This document shows, in pieces, positions 58,424 through 64,000 of a DNA stretch of 64,000 nt (within the stretch, counting starts at the first letter, position 1; every line of letters begins with the position of its first letter). The notes beneath the pieces were generated by a model, which was not told the origin of the DNA, did not search any database, and was given only the letters and a program-made list of their open reading frames with translations. The DNA is taken from positions 1,550,001-1,614,000 of the forward strand of contig NC_007925.1 of the NCBI RefSeq assembly GCF_000013745.1, given 5' to 3'. The position numbers and the translations under genes were made by a program. This stretch comes from Rhodopseudomonas_A palustris_F (GTDB taxonomy: Bacteria; Pseudomonadota; Alphaproteobacteria; Rhizobiales; Xanthobacteraceae).

Positions 58424-59023
58424 GTGACCGAACCGGCCAACGCCACGCCCGAAGTGATCGAACCCGGCCGCCGCTACGCCTATCGCGCCTCGCTGATCGG
58501 CGGCGGGCGGAGTTTCGAACTCACTGACGACGGCTTGGCCTGGAAGGTCGGCGCCAAGTCCGGGCTGTGGCGCTACGACAAGATCGCCAGCGTGCGGCTG
58601 AGCTACCGGCCGGTGTCGATGCAGTCGCGACGGTTTCGCGCCGACATCAGCTACGACAGCGGCGAGCGGATCAGCATCCTGTCGACCTCCTGGCAGACGG
58701 TCGCCTTGATGGCGCCGCAGGATGCCGATTACCGCGCCTTCATCACGGCGTTGCATCGGCGGATGCAAGAGGCGGGCAGCCGCGCCGCGCTGATCGGCGG
58801 GCTGAAGCCGCTGGTCTATAATATCGGCCTGGTGGTGCTGGCGGTGCTCGGCGTGGCGATGGCCGGGCTGCTGGCCCGCGCGGTGGCGACCGGGGAAATC
58901 GCCGGCATCATCTTCATCGCCGGCTTCGCCGCGCTGTTCGGCTGGCAGATCGGCGGCTTCATCCGCCGCAACACACCGCGCAACTACACGTTCGATCAGT
59001 TGCCGAAGGAGCTGGTGCCGTAA
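58424..59023 (+). CDS. two-span membrane protein of unknown function
   Basis: 199 residues. The N-terminal soluble half (PGRRYAYRASLIGGGRSFEL, LWRYDKIASVRLSYRPVSMQ) looks like a small beta-barrel or PH-like domain. Two membrane spans follow (LVYNIGLVVLAVLGVAMAGL and IAGIIFIAGFAALFGWQIGG). The tail RRNTPRNYTFDQLPKELVP ends at 59023. I choose GTG 58424 because AAGGAAA lies at the right distance upstream; starts at 58391/58394 fall in the family A repeat end. The 3' end of this gene is duplicated at 62008. Confidence 0.7.
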   Translation: MTEPANATPEVIEPGRRYAYRASLIGGGRSFELTDDGLAWKVGAKSGLWRYDKIASVRLSYRPVSMQSRRFRADISYDSGERISILSTSWQTVALMAPQDADYRAFITALHRRMQEAGSRAALIGGLKPLVYNIGLVVLAVLGVAMAGLLARAVATGEIAGIIFIAGFAALFGWQIGGFIRRNTPRNYTFDQLPKELVP

Positions 59024-59043
59024 TTGCCGTTGCTCCAGGTGAG
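58976..59043 (+). repeat. direct repeat, left copy (3' end of the two-span membrane-protein gene)
   Basis: 68 bases from CCGCGCAACTACACG through the stop codon to CTCCAGGTGAG. They match 62008-62070 with three substitutions and one 5-base deletion (GGTGC). The two copies are in the same orientation and enclose four genes. Confidence 0.88.
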
Positions 59044-59071
59044 TCCGACGACAGGACCGTTAAGCCAGCCC

Positions 59072-59162
59072 CGTCATGGCCGCGCTCGTCGCGGCCGTCC
59101 ACGCCCACACGCGAGGCGCTGCCGGTTGCCGTGGGGTGGCCGGGACGAGCCCGGCCATGACG
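59072..59162 (+). repeat. interspersed palindrome, family B copy 5
   Basis: CGTCATGGCCGCGCTCGTCG / GGGACGAGCCCGGCCATGACGG ends, with CGTCCACGCCCAC...CCGTGGGGTGG inside. It lies 28 bases after the left direct repeat; an equivalent palindrome (copy 6) lies 32 bases after the right direct repeat. Confidence 0.8.
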
Positions 59163-59217
59163 GGAGGGCGGTGGTTTCGAGGCTTGCTGAGGTGGCACGC
59201 CCGGCAAACGCCTCGTG

Positions 59218-60057
59218 CTATGCGTCTTGAAGAAGAGCGTAGCTGCCGTTGTTCTGAATGACGTGCGCAAAGCCGAATTCGCCCAGATGCATCCCGGCGA
59301 CCAGAAGCTTCTCCGAAACGACCAGGTCCAGAATCTGCGATCGTGTCGCCGCCGCGACCGAGCGGTCTTGGTCGAATGCGATCGAGACCTCCGGGCGTGC
59401 GATCTGGATGTGGGGGAAATGAACGATATCGCCCCAGACCAGCAGGCTCTGATCACCGGAGTGGACGCGGTACCCGGTATGTCCATCGGTGTGTCCAGGG
59501 AGCGGCATCGCACTGATACCGGGCACCGGTTCGCCGTGAGCGAACCTGCGCAGCCTTGCGCCATAGCCGTCGAAGACCTGACGGGCGATCTGGAAATTGC
59601 CGCGCCCTCGCTCGCTGGCGCGGCTGAGATTTCCGTCGTCCTGCCAAAAGTCGACTTCGCGGCGGTTGGCGACCAGTTCCGCGTTCGGAAAGGCAATCTC
59701 TCCCGATCCGTCGAGCAGGCCTCCGACATGATCGGGATGGGCGTGGGTCAGCAGGATGGTGTCGATGTCGGAGGGCGCGATTCCGGCCAGCCGCAAGTTG
59801 GCCGCGAGCCGACCGCCGCCAGGTCTGAGCGCGCCGGCACCGGCGTCGATCAGCACGGTGCGGCCGGCTCCGCGCACCAGGTAACAGTTGATATCGATGG
59901 CGGACGGCTGTGCCACCCCGGCGTCGCGTTGGATCCGGCCGGCCTCGGCCGGATCGATATCCGAGAGTAAGTCGAGGCTGGCGGCCAGGCTGCCGTCGCT
60001 GATGGCGGTGATGGTGTATTCGCCGACCCGGCGACTGGGAAAGCTGAGGGTGCGCAC
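59218..60057 (-). CDS. metallo-beta-lactamase-fold hydrolase
   Basis: 279 residues. The zinc motif is LLTHAHPDHVGGL (HxHxDH), with LPGHTDGHTGY and LLVWGDIVHFPHIQIARP supplying the further histidine and bridging aspartate. The overall pattern resembles lactonase/quinoprotein-relay-like MBL proteins such as AttM/PqsE relatives. Unlike many relatives, no signal peptide is visible. There is no ATG at the correct place; GTG 60055-60057 is preceded by GGAGAAGAAT, a good ribosome site, so I start there. It is the distal gene of a three-gene leftward unit divergent from a LysR regulator. Confidence 0.85.
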   Translation of the reverse strand: MRTLSFPSRRVGEYTITAISDGSLAASLDLLSDIDPAEAGRIQRDAGVAQPSAIDINCYLVRGAGRTVLIDAGAGALRPGGGRLAANLRLAGIAPSDIDTILLTHAHPDHVGGLLDGSGEIAFPNAELVANRREVDFWQDDGNLSRASERGRGNFQIARQVFDGYGARLRRFAHGEPVPGISAMPLPGHTDGHTGYRVHSGDQSLLVWGDIVHFPHIQIARPEVSIAFDQDRSVAAATRSQILDLVVSEKLLVAGMHLGEFGFAHVIQNNGSYALLQDA

Positions 60058-60077
60058 ATTCTTCTCCGGATCAAAGT

Positions 60078-60404
60078 TCAATTGCGGGCGTGAAGGCTTG
60101 CGGCGGCATAGCCGAAACAGCGGATCCGCGCCGTGAGGCCGGTTGCGTGCCGGATCGCGTTGTCCAGTGCTGCCATGAACTGCTGCATCACCGGCGGCGT
60201 GCGGAACGGTGCGAGGCGATACTGGACCTCCGCAAACACCGGATGCCCCCGACCGTGCCGCGTGCCGACATAGATGACATGGACGTTGCCGATCGCAGCC
60301 TGCAGCAGCTCCGTACAGAGTTCGGTGCATTGCGCGGTGAGCGCAGCCAGCGCCTCGTCCGACGGCATCTTGTCGTCGGCGACAAAAATCGTGACATTGG
60401 GCAT
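60078..60404 (-). CDS. tautomerase-superfamily protein
   Basis: 108 residues starting MPNVTIFVADDKMPSDEALA, so Pro2 becomes the N-terminal proline that is the catalytic base of the 4-oxalocrotonate tautomerase/MIF superfamily. It continues CTELLQAAIGNVHVIYVGTR, VFAEVQYRLAPFRTPPVMQQ and ends near SLHARN. The length is that of a CHMI/MIF-like single-chain beta-alpha-beta pair. The ATG at 60402-60404 follows the upstream gene's stop by 11 bases. It probably acts on a small keto/enol substrate produced or used by its neighbours. Confidence 0.78.
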   Translation of the reverse strand: MPNVTIFVADDKMPSDEALAALTAQCTELCTELLQAAIGNVHVIYVGTRHGRGHPVFAEVQYRLAPFRTPPVMQQFMAALDNAIRHATGLTARIRCFGYAAASLHARN

Positions 60405-60415
60405 CGCAGAGTCCG

Positions 60416-60955
60416 TTACTGCGCGACCGCGGCGGAGCGGGCGCTGGTCAGCTGCTCGGTCATCGGCGCGTAGAGCTGGATATCGTCGGACAGCTGCTCG
60501 GCAAGCCCGGCGCCTCGCCGATCCAGCTTGGCGAGCCAGCGGCGGTCCGGCGTCTTCTCCAGAGCCACGGCGTGCATGGCGGCCGGCGAGAGCTCCAGCT
60601 TGATCAGAGACTCCGGACCGTTCGGGCAAAGCAACAGCAGTTCGTCGGGGCCCACGGCCGGAGCCCGGTCGAGACCGTCATAGAGGTTCCGGTGCCAGTC
60701 GGTGATGTGCTGCTGCCATCGCGCGAAATTGCCGCCGCCTTTTTGGCGATACTCTTCTCCGGTCAGCACATCGAGCCCGTCGATGCTGTGGAGCGCCAGA
60801 TAGACCGGATAACCGCGGCGCAACGCCATGAAACGCTGCGAGGTGTGAAAGCCGCTTACCGAGATCAACGCGGGCAGCTTTTCAAGGCTGTAGAAATTAC
60901 TCCATTCGGTTTCGCTGCCGGCATCGGCGTAGCTGCATTCAACGGAGTAGATCAT
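60416..60955 (-). CDS. hypothetical protein, possible dimeric alpha/beta-barrel (EthD-like)
   Basis: 179 residues, MIYSVECSYADAGSETEWSN and onward: SLEKLPALISVSGFHTSQRF, PVYLALHSIDGLDVLTGEEY, NFARWQQHITDWHRNLYDGL. The beta-strand/helix alternation with an opening strand and a mid-protein YLALHSI strand resembles ferredoxin-like dimeric barrels, such as EthD-type or DUF4286-type proteins. This is a visual guess, not a firm assignment. AAGGG eight bases before the ATG (60953-60955) supports the start. First gene of the unit with the tautomerase and the MBL hydrolase. Confidence 0.7.
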   Translation of the reverse strand: MIYSVECSYADAGSETEWSNFYSLEKLPALISVSGFHTSQRFMALRRGYPVYLALHSIDGLDVLTGEEYRQKGGGNFARWQQHITDWHRNLYDGLDRAPAVGPDELLLLCPNGPESLIKLELSPAAMHAVALEKTPDRRWLAKLDRRGAGLAEQLSDDIQLYAPMTEQLTSARSAAVAQ

Positions 60956-61018
60956 GGCATGACCCTTTGCGATGGGGCGGCGCCTCGCCGCTCTCATATT
61001 GACATTGGGTAATGGTAA

Positions 61019-61035
61019 TTCGATAAATATCGGAA
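61019..61035. promoter_or_regulatory. candidate LysR operator in the divergent promoter
   Basis: TTCGATAAATATCGGAA is an imperfect dyad (TTCGATA / TATCGGAA, 6 of 7 pairs). It sits in an AT-rich patch between the LysR gene and the three-gene unit it diverges from. LysR regulators usually bind such T-N11-A dyads next to their own promoter. Confidence 0.5.
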
Positions 61036-61102
61036 ATATAACGAGATCGAGTCATGCTTCAGTGACTTCTTATCAAGCTGAGGCCGGTTCAGCGAGAGCC
61101 CT

Positions 61103-62002
61103 TTGCGACGCAAAATTCCCAGCAATTCCGCGCTGATGGCGTTTGAGGCGGCGGCCCGGCACGGCAGTTTTGCCCGCGCCGCCGACGAATTGGCGCTGAC
61201 CGAAGGCGCCGTCAGCCGGCAGATTGCGAGGCTGGAATCGTTCGTCGGGGTCGCTCTGTTTAATCGCGTCGGCAACCGGGTTCGGCTGGCGCCGAATGCC
61301 ACGCGATATGCCGCTCAGGTCCGCGAAGTCCTCGATCGCCTTGAGCGCGACAGTCAGGATCTGATGGCGCAGCCGATCGATGGCGGCAGCATCGACATCG
61401 CCGCGATCCCGACCTTCGCGACGCGCTGGCTGATTCCGCGGCTGAAGCGATTTCAGGACAAGCACCCGAGGATCACGGTGCATCTCGCCCAACGCATGGA
61501 GCCGTTCATTCTCGCCGGCAGCGGTTTCGACGCCGCGATCCATTTCGAACATCCGGCATGGGCGGGCTTGCACACCCATCGGTTATTGCAGGAGGTCTTG
61601 ATCCCGGTCTGCCACCCGGCATTGCTGGCGGATGGCGAGGCGGAGGGCGCGCTGGATCGTTTGCCGCGCCTGCACCGGCGGCAGAATCCGGACGCCTGGC
61701 AGCTCTATGCGCAGGAGACCGGCATCAGGCTCAGGCATCCGGCGGTCGGCGCGCGTTACGATCTGCATTCCATGCTGATCGAGGCGGCGCTGGCCGCGCT
61801 GGGCGTCGCGCTGGTGCCGCGGCTCTACGTCGAGGCCGAACTTGAACAGGGACGGCTGGTCGCGCCCTGGCCGGAAGGCCGCAGCATCGCCAAGACATTC
61901 TGCCTGGTTCTGCCCGAGCCGATCAGGCTGAGTGAAACGCCGTTACAGGCGTTCGCGAACTGGATCCTGGATGAAGCCAAGACCGCAGAACGGTTAGCCT
62001 GA
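61103..62002 (+). CDS. LysR-family transcriptional regulator (GcvA-like)
   Basis: 299 residues. The winged-helix domain (6-65) is SNSALMAFEAAARHGSFARA, AADELALTEGAVSRQIARLE, SFVGVALFNRVGNRVRL. The effector domain begins GSIDIAAIPTFATRWLIPRL, characteristic of the GcvA subgroup. I start at TTG 61103 because the family's opening RRKIPSxSALxAFEAAARHGS needs those residues and GAGAG is just upstream; ATG 61136 would cut helix 1. It probably controls the divergent hydrolase/tautomerase unit. Its stop lies five bases before the right-hand direct repeat. Confidence 0.9.
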   Translation: MRRKIPSNSALMAFEAAARHGSFARAADELALTEGAVSRQIARLESFVGVALFNRVGNRVRLAPNATRYAAQVREVLDRLERDSQDLMAQPIDGGSIDIAAIPTFATRWLIPRLKRFQDKHPRITVHLAQRMEPFILAGSGFDAAIHFEHPAWAGLHTHRLLQEVLIPVCHPALLADGEAEGALDRLPRLHRRQNPDAWQLYAQETGIRLRHPAVGARYDLHSMLIEAALAALGVALVPRLYVEAELEQGRLVAPWPEGRSIAKTFCLVLPEPIRLSETPLQAFANWILDEAKTAERLA

Positions 62003-62007
62003 AGAAG

Positions 62008-62070
62008 CCGCGCAACGCCACGTTCGATCAGTTGCCGAAGGAGCTCGTAATTGCCGTTGCTCCGGGTGAG
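62008..62070 (+). repeat. direct repeat, right copy (truncated 3' end of the two-span gene)
   Basis: CCGCGCAACGCCACG through CGATCAGTTGCCGAAGGAGC, then CGTAATTGCCGTTGCTCCGG GTGAG in order. Matches 58976-59043 except for three substitutions and a 5-base deletion. Confidence 0.88.
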
Positions 62071-62102
62071 TTCAATGCGATGACGTGTTGAGCCCAACAC
62101 AT

Positions 62103-62188
62103 CGTGGCCGCGCTCGTCGCGGCCGTCCACGGAAACAGCTACGGCGTTGCTCGTGGGTGTGGATGGCCGGGACAAGCCCGCCATGACG
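62103..62188 (+). repeat. interspersed palindrome, family B copy 6 (degenerate)
   Basis: CGTGGCCGCGCTCGTCGCGG (the initial CGTCATGG is eroded) and GGGACAAGCCCGCCATGACG, with CGTCCACGG / CGTTGCTCGTGGGTGTGGAT inside. Confidence 0.7.
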
Positions 62189-62227
62189 CGGAGAGGGTGG
62201 TGGTGATCGAGCAGCGCCCCTCAGCGG

Positions 62228-62344
62228 GTCGTCCCTGCGCACGCAGGGACCCATCACCCCTGGCGTTCGAGATGAAGAACTCCTCGTCGCTAACGCTCAA
62301 CCGAGACTCCGCGCCGTATGGGTCCCTGCGTGCGCAGGGACGAC
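62228..62344. repeat. 27-bp perfect inverted repeats around 63 bases
   Basis: GTCGTCCCTGCGCACGCAGG GACCCAT (62228-62254) is the exact reverse complement of 62318-62344. Each arm is itself partly self-complementary (CCCTGCG/CGCAGGG). The 63-base centre has no gene. The 'CGTCCCTGCGCACGCAGGGAC' element is a familiar kind of intergenic repeat in this family. Confidence 0.82.
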
Positions 62345-62415
62345 TCGTTGAAACGCGGTGCCTTTCAGGGCGAAGGCCGCGCGCCACCAGGCCACGATCT
62401 CTCAGTGCTTAGCTC

Positions 62416-62841
62416 TCAGTGCCGCACCACCAGCACCGAGCAGGTGGCGTAGCGCACCACGTGGCCGGCGTTGGAGCCCAAGAAGTAGGTGCGCATCGCC
62501 GGGCGGTGCGAGGTCATCACGATCAGGTCGGCGCCGACCGCGGTGGCCTCTTCCAGCACCTCGTGATAGACGCCGCCCTGCCGCACCGCGGTGGAAATCT
62601 TGCCCGGCGCGATGCCGGATTCCTGGGCGATGATGGCGAGCGCCTGTTCGGAGGTTTGCCGCTGCTGGCCGTCGAAATCCGCCGGGACGTATTCGGCCAG
62701 CATCACCGGGGTCATCTGCAGCACGTTCAACAGCCGCACGCTGGCGTCGTAGGTCTTGGCCAGCGTCGCCGCGGTGTCCAGCGCAGGTTTGGTCAGGTCG
62801 GTGTCGGACAGGTCGATCGGCACCAGAATGGATTTGAACAT
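62416..62841 (-). CDS. universal stress protein (UspA family)
   Basis: 141 residues, Rossmann-like UspA fold: MFKSILVPIDLSDTDLTKPA, LNVLQMTPVMLAEYVPADF, GADLIVMTSHRPAMRTYFLG, SNAGHVVRYATCSVLVVRH. The ATP-binding G-x2-G-x9-G(S/T) element is only partly present (FLGSNAGHVVRYATCSV). The ATG at 62839-62841 has GGAGGCGGAG immediately upstream. Monocistronic; likely stress-induced. Confidence 0.9.
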   Translation of the reverse strand: MFKSILVPIDLSDTDLTKPALDTAATLAKTYDASVRLLNVLQMTPVMLAEYVPADFDGQQRQTSEQALAIIAQESGIAPGKISTAVRQGGVYHEVLEEATAVGADLIVMTSHRPAMRTYFLGSNAGHVVRYATCSVLVVRH

Positions 62842-62968
62842 CTCCGCCTCCATGGCCGTGGATCGCCGCAACCGGGCGCGATCCAGCAAGCTGGGTCTAT
62901 CACAACTGGTTCCGGAATTCCTTGATCGTGCGAGACAACCGCGCGCTTGAAATCAGGCGCTCAACGGC

Positions 62969-63107
62969 GTGCCCCGGACGCAGTGCAGCGCGCCGCTTGA
63001 GCGGCGTGGTGCGCTGCAGATCCGGGCCGTTACGGAGGCCGTCTTTGCAGCGGTCCCGGGTCTGCGGAGCAGCGCCAAGGGCGCTGCCTCCTCGCCCGGG
63101 ACACGAT
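62969..63107 (+). repeat. interspersed palindromic repeat, family A copy 4
   Basis: GTGCCCCGGACGCAGTGCAG at the left, GCCCGGGACACGAT at the right, with GGCGTGGTGCGCTGCAGATC and CCGTTACGGAGGC inside. Closest to copy 2. Confidence 0.78.
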
Positions 63108-63125
63108 GCCGCAAGCGTCGGCACC

Positions 63126-63665
63126 TCAATGGCCGTGCGGGGCCTTCAACAGCTTCGGGGTCATGTACTGCGTCAGCCGGCCGCCGCCGAAGCTGGCGTC
63201 GCCCCAGTGCTTGATGGCAAAATCGATCACCGCGACCGCCGCGGTCGGCATGTTGCCGGGCAGCGGCTTGTGCTCGGTGCCGCCTTTGCTGCAGCTCAAG
63301 CCCAGCGCCAGTTCGTGCAGCCCTGGATTATGCCCGATCAGCAGGATCAGCTGCGGATGGCCGGGCACCTCGCGGAGGATGCCGAGCATCGTCGCCGGGG
63401 TCGCGGAATAGAGCTCGGCGAGATGCGCCACGTTGGGCTGCGGCGCGTCGGCCGGGATCTGGTCGCCGACGATCGCCCAGGTCTGCTGCGCCCGCACCGC
63501 GCTCGACACCAGCACCAGTTCGGGCCGCAGCTGCTGGCCGATCAGCCAGCCGCCGATCGCGGCGGCGTCCTCGCGGCCGCGGTCGTCGAGCCGGCGGTCG
63601 TGGTCCTTGCCGCTTGGCGCGTCGGACTCGGTCTTGGCGTGACGCAGCAGGATCAATCGGCGCAT
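63126..63665 (-). CDS. SixA-type histidine phosphatase
   Basis: 179 residues of the histidine phosphatase (phosphoglycerate mutase-like) superfamily. The catalytic RHG-type motif is LILLRHAKTESD (H9), then LDDRGREDAAAIGGWL, SSAVRAQQTW (second arginine) and LLIGHNPGLHELAL (second histidine). SixA removes phosphate from HPt histidines in some bacteria, so it might act on phosphorelay proteins; a sugar-phosphate substrate is equally possible. The ATG at 63663-63665 is chosen, eight residues before the motif; an earlier in-frame start is possible. Confidence 0.85.
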   Translation of the reverse strand: MRRLILLRHAKTESDAPSGKDHDRRLDDRGREDAAAIGGWLIGQQLRPELVLVSSAVRAQQTWAIVGDQIPADAPQPNVAHLAELYSATPATMLGILREVPGHPQLILLIGHNPGLHELALGLSCSKGGTEHKPLPGNMPTAAVAVIDFAIKHWGDASFGGGRLTQYMTPKLLKAPHGH

Positions 63666-63779
63666 GGCGCGTTCTCGGATCGGCAAAGACGGGAAGGATC
63701 AGTTCGGACCTGCGGATTAATCGAGAAGCGGGCACAGGACAAGGTGACAAGCCGCCGACCGGTCCGGTAAGTAAATCGG

Positions 63780-64000
63780 ATGACCAGCGAGACCGCGACC
63801 GTTCCCGGCACGATCGATGCGCCGGCCGCCTTGGCCCCGCCGGCCTTGGCCGTGCAACCGCGGCCGCGGCTCGGCTTCGATCTCGACGTCGACGTCTGCG
63901 TGATCGGCGCCGGCCTCGCCGGGCTGACGGTGGCGCGCGAGGCGGCGCGGGGCGGGCTCAGCGTCGCGGTGCTGGAGGGCCGGTACACCGGCTGGAACGC
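63780..64000 (+). CDS. FAD-dependent oxidoreductase, partial
   Basis: The first 73 codons of a gene running off the right edge: MTSETATVPGTIDAPAALAP, an Ala/Pro-rich lead, then DVDVCVIGAGLAGLTVAREA (GxGxxG FAD site) and VAVLEGRYTGWNA. The pattern after the FAD site, EGRYTGWNAS-like, is that of glycine/D-amino-acid oxidase (DAO) family proteins. The downstream part is not in view, so the substrate is unknown. Confidence 0.8.
   Translation, partial: MTSETATVPGTIDAPAALAPPALAVQPRPRLGFDLDVDVCVIGAGLAGLTVAREAARGGLSVAVLEGRYTGWN

Larger units (their letters stand above)
62003..62415. other. repeat-filled intergenic region
   Basis: No gene. In order: direct repeat (62008-62070), family B palindrome copy 6 (62103-62188), a 27-bp inverted repeat pair (62228-62254 / 62318-62344), and the tail of the universal stress protein gene from 62416. 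Confidence 0.65.

Noticed and set aside
58976..62188. Prophage or classic integrative element
   Set aside because: No integrase, tRNA target, transposase or phage structural gene is present between the direct repeats; only a direct-repeat-bounded islet can be claimed.

Overview
The window looks like a chromosomal segment from a GC-rich alphaproteobacterium of the Nitrobacteraceae (Bradyrhizobium/Rhodopseudomonas group). I favour a Rhodopseudomonas palustris-like organism. Reasons: codon use rich in GCC/GGC/CGC; several families of interspersed palindromic repeats of the kind common in this family; enzymes for a 2,3-diaminoglucose-type lipid A; an adrenodoxin-type ferredoxin next to a thioredoxin-reductase-like ferredoxin reductase; a ~2000-residue polar-growth-type coiled-coil protein; and a CtrA-type promoter box. 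The assignment is inference; no rRNA or marker gene lies in the window. I saw no tRNA, rRNA, CRISPR array, transposase or prophage gene.

Layout. 1-12.7 kb is an envelope-glycan region: a partial lipid/LPS ABC exporter, galE, two heptosyltransferases, gmhB, hldD, hldE, a UDP-glucuronate epimerase, a GnnA/GnnB-like pair for UDP-GlcNAc3N, and murJ. 12.7-19.5 kb holds a carbamoyltransferase, a secreted Gly/Arg-rich peptide, a lone molybdenum-hydroxylase large subunit and two c-type cytochromes. 19.7-24.7 kb has a stand-alone AsnC-type domain, thiD, and a phospholipid module (PmtA-like, PlcP-like, Agt-like), then a serine/threonine dehydratase. 25-31.7 kb has an Ala/Pro-rich protein, an MFS permease, a dipeptide epimerase and an mlaE-mlaF-mlaD operon.

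32.3-41 kb holds the giant membrane-anchored repeat protein (homologue of the growth-pole-ring protein GPR/RgsE), divergent from a single-domain HPt protein. Between them are a perfect CtrA box and six GGCAAA elements spaced exactly 11 bp apart. A [2Fe-2S] ferredoxin and its reductase follow. 41.5-45.2 kb is a single-chain restriction-modification enzyme whose target-recognition part has foreign base composition and which carries an in-frame palindromic repeat. 45.4-47.2 kb holds small genes among repeats.

47.2-53.4 kb is a c-di-GMP region: a CHASE-GGDEF-EAL protein, a PAS-like GGDEF cyclase translationally coupled to a CarH-like cobalamin-binding sensor, and a vestige of an EAL gene. 53.5-58.1 kb has a GDSL hydrolase, a flippase-like membrane protein, a ferritin-like protein and a small membrane protein. 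58.4-62.1 kb contains a probable inserted islet (metallo-beta-lactamase-fold hydrolase, hypothetical protein, tautomerase, LysR regulator) bounded by direct copies of the 3' end of the neighbouring gene. The window ends with a universal stress protein, a SixA-type phosphatase and the start of an FAD oxidoreductase.

The best candidates for new biology are the cobalamin sensor/diguanylate cyclase pair, the CtrA/11-bp-iteron control region, the direct-repeat-bounded islet, and the mosaic restriction enzyme.
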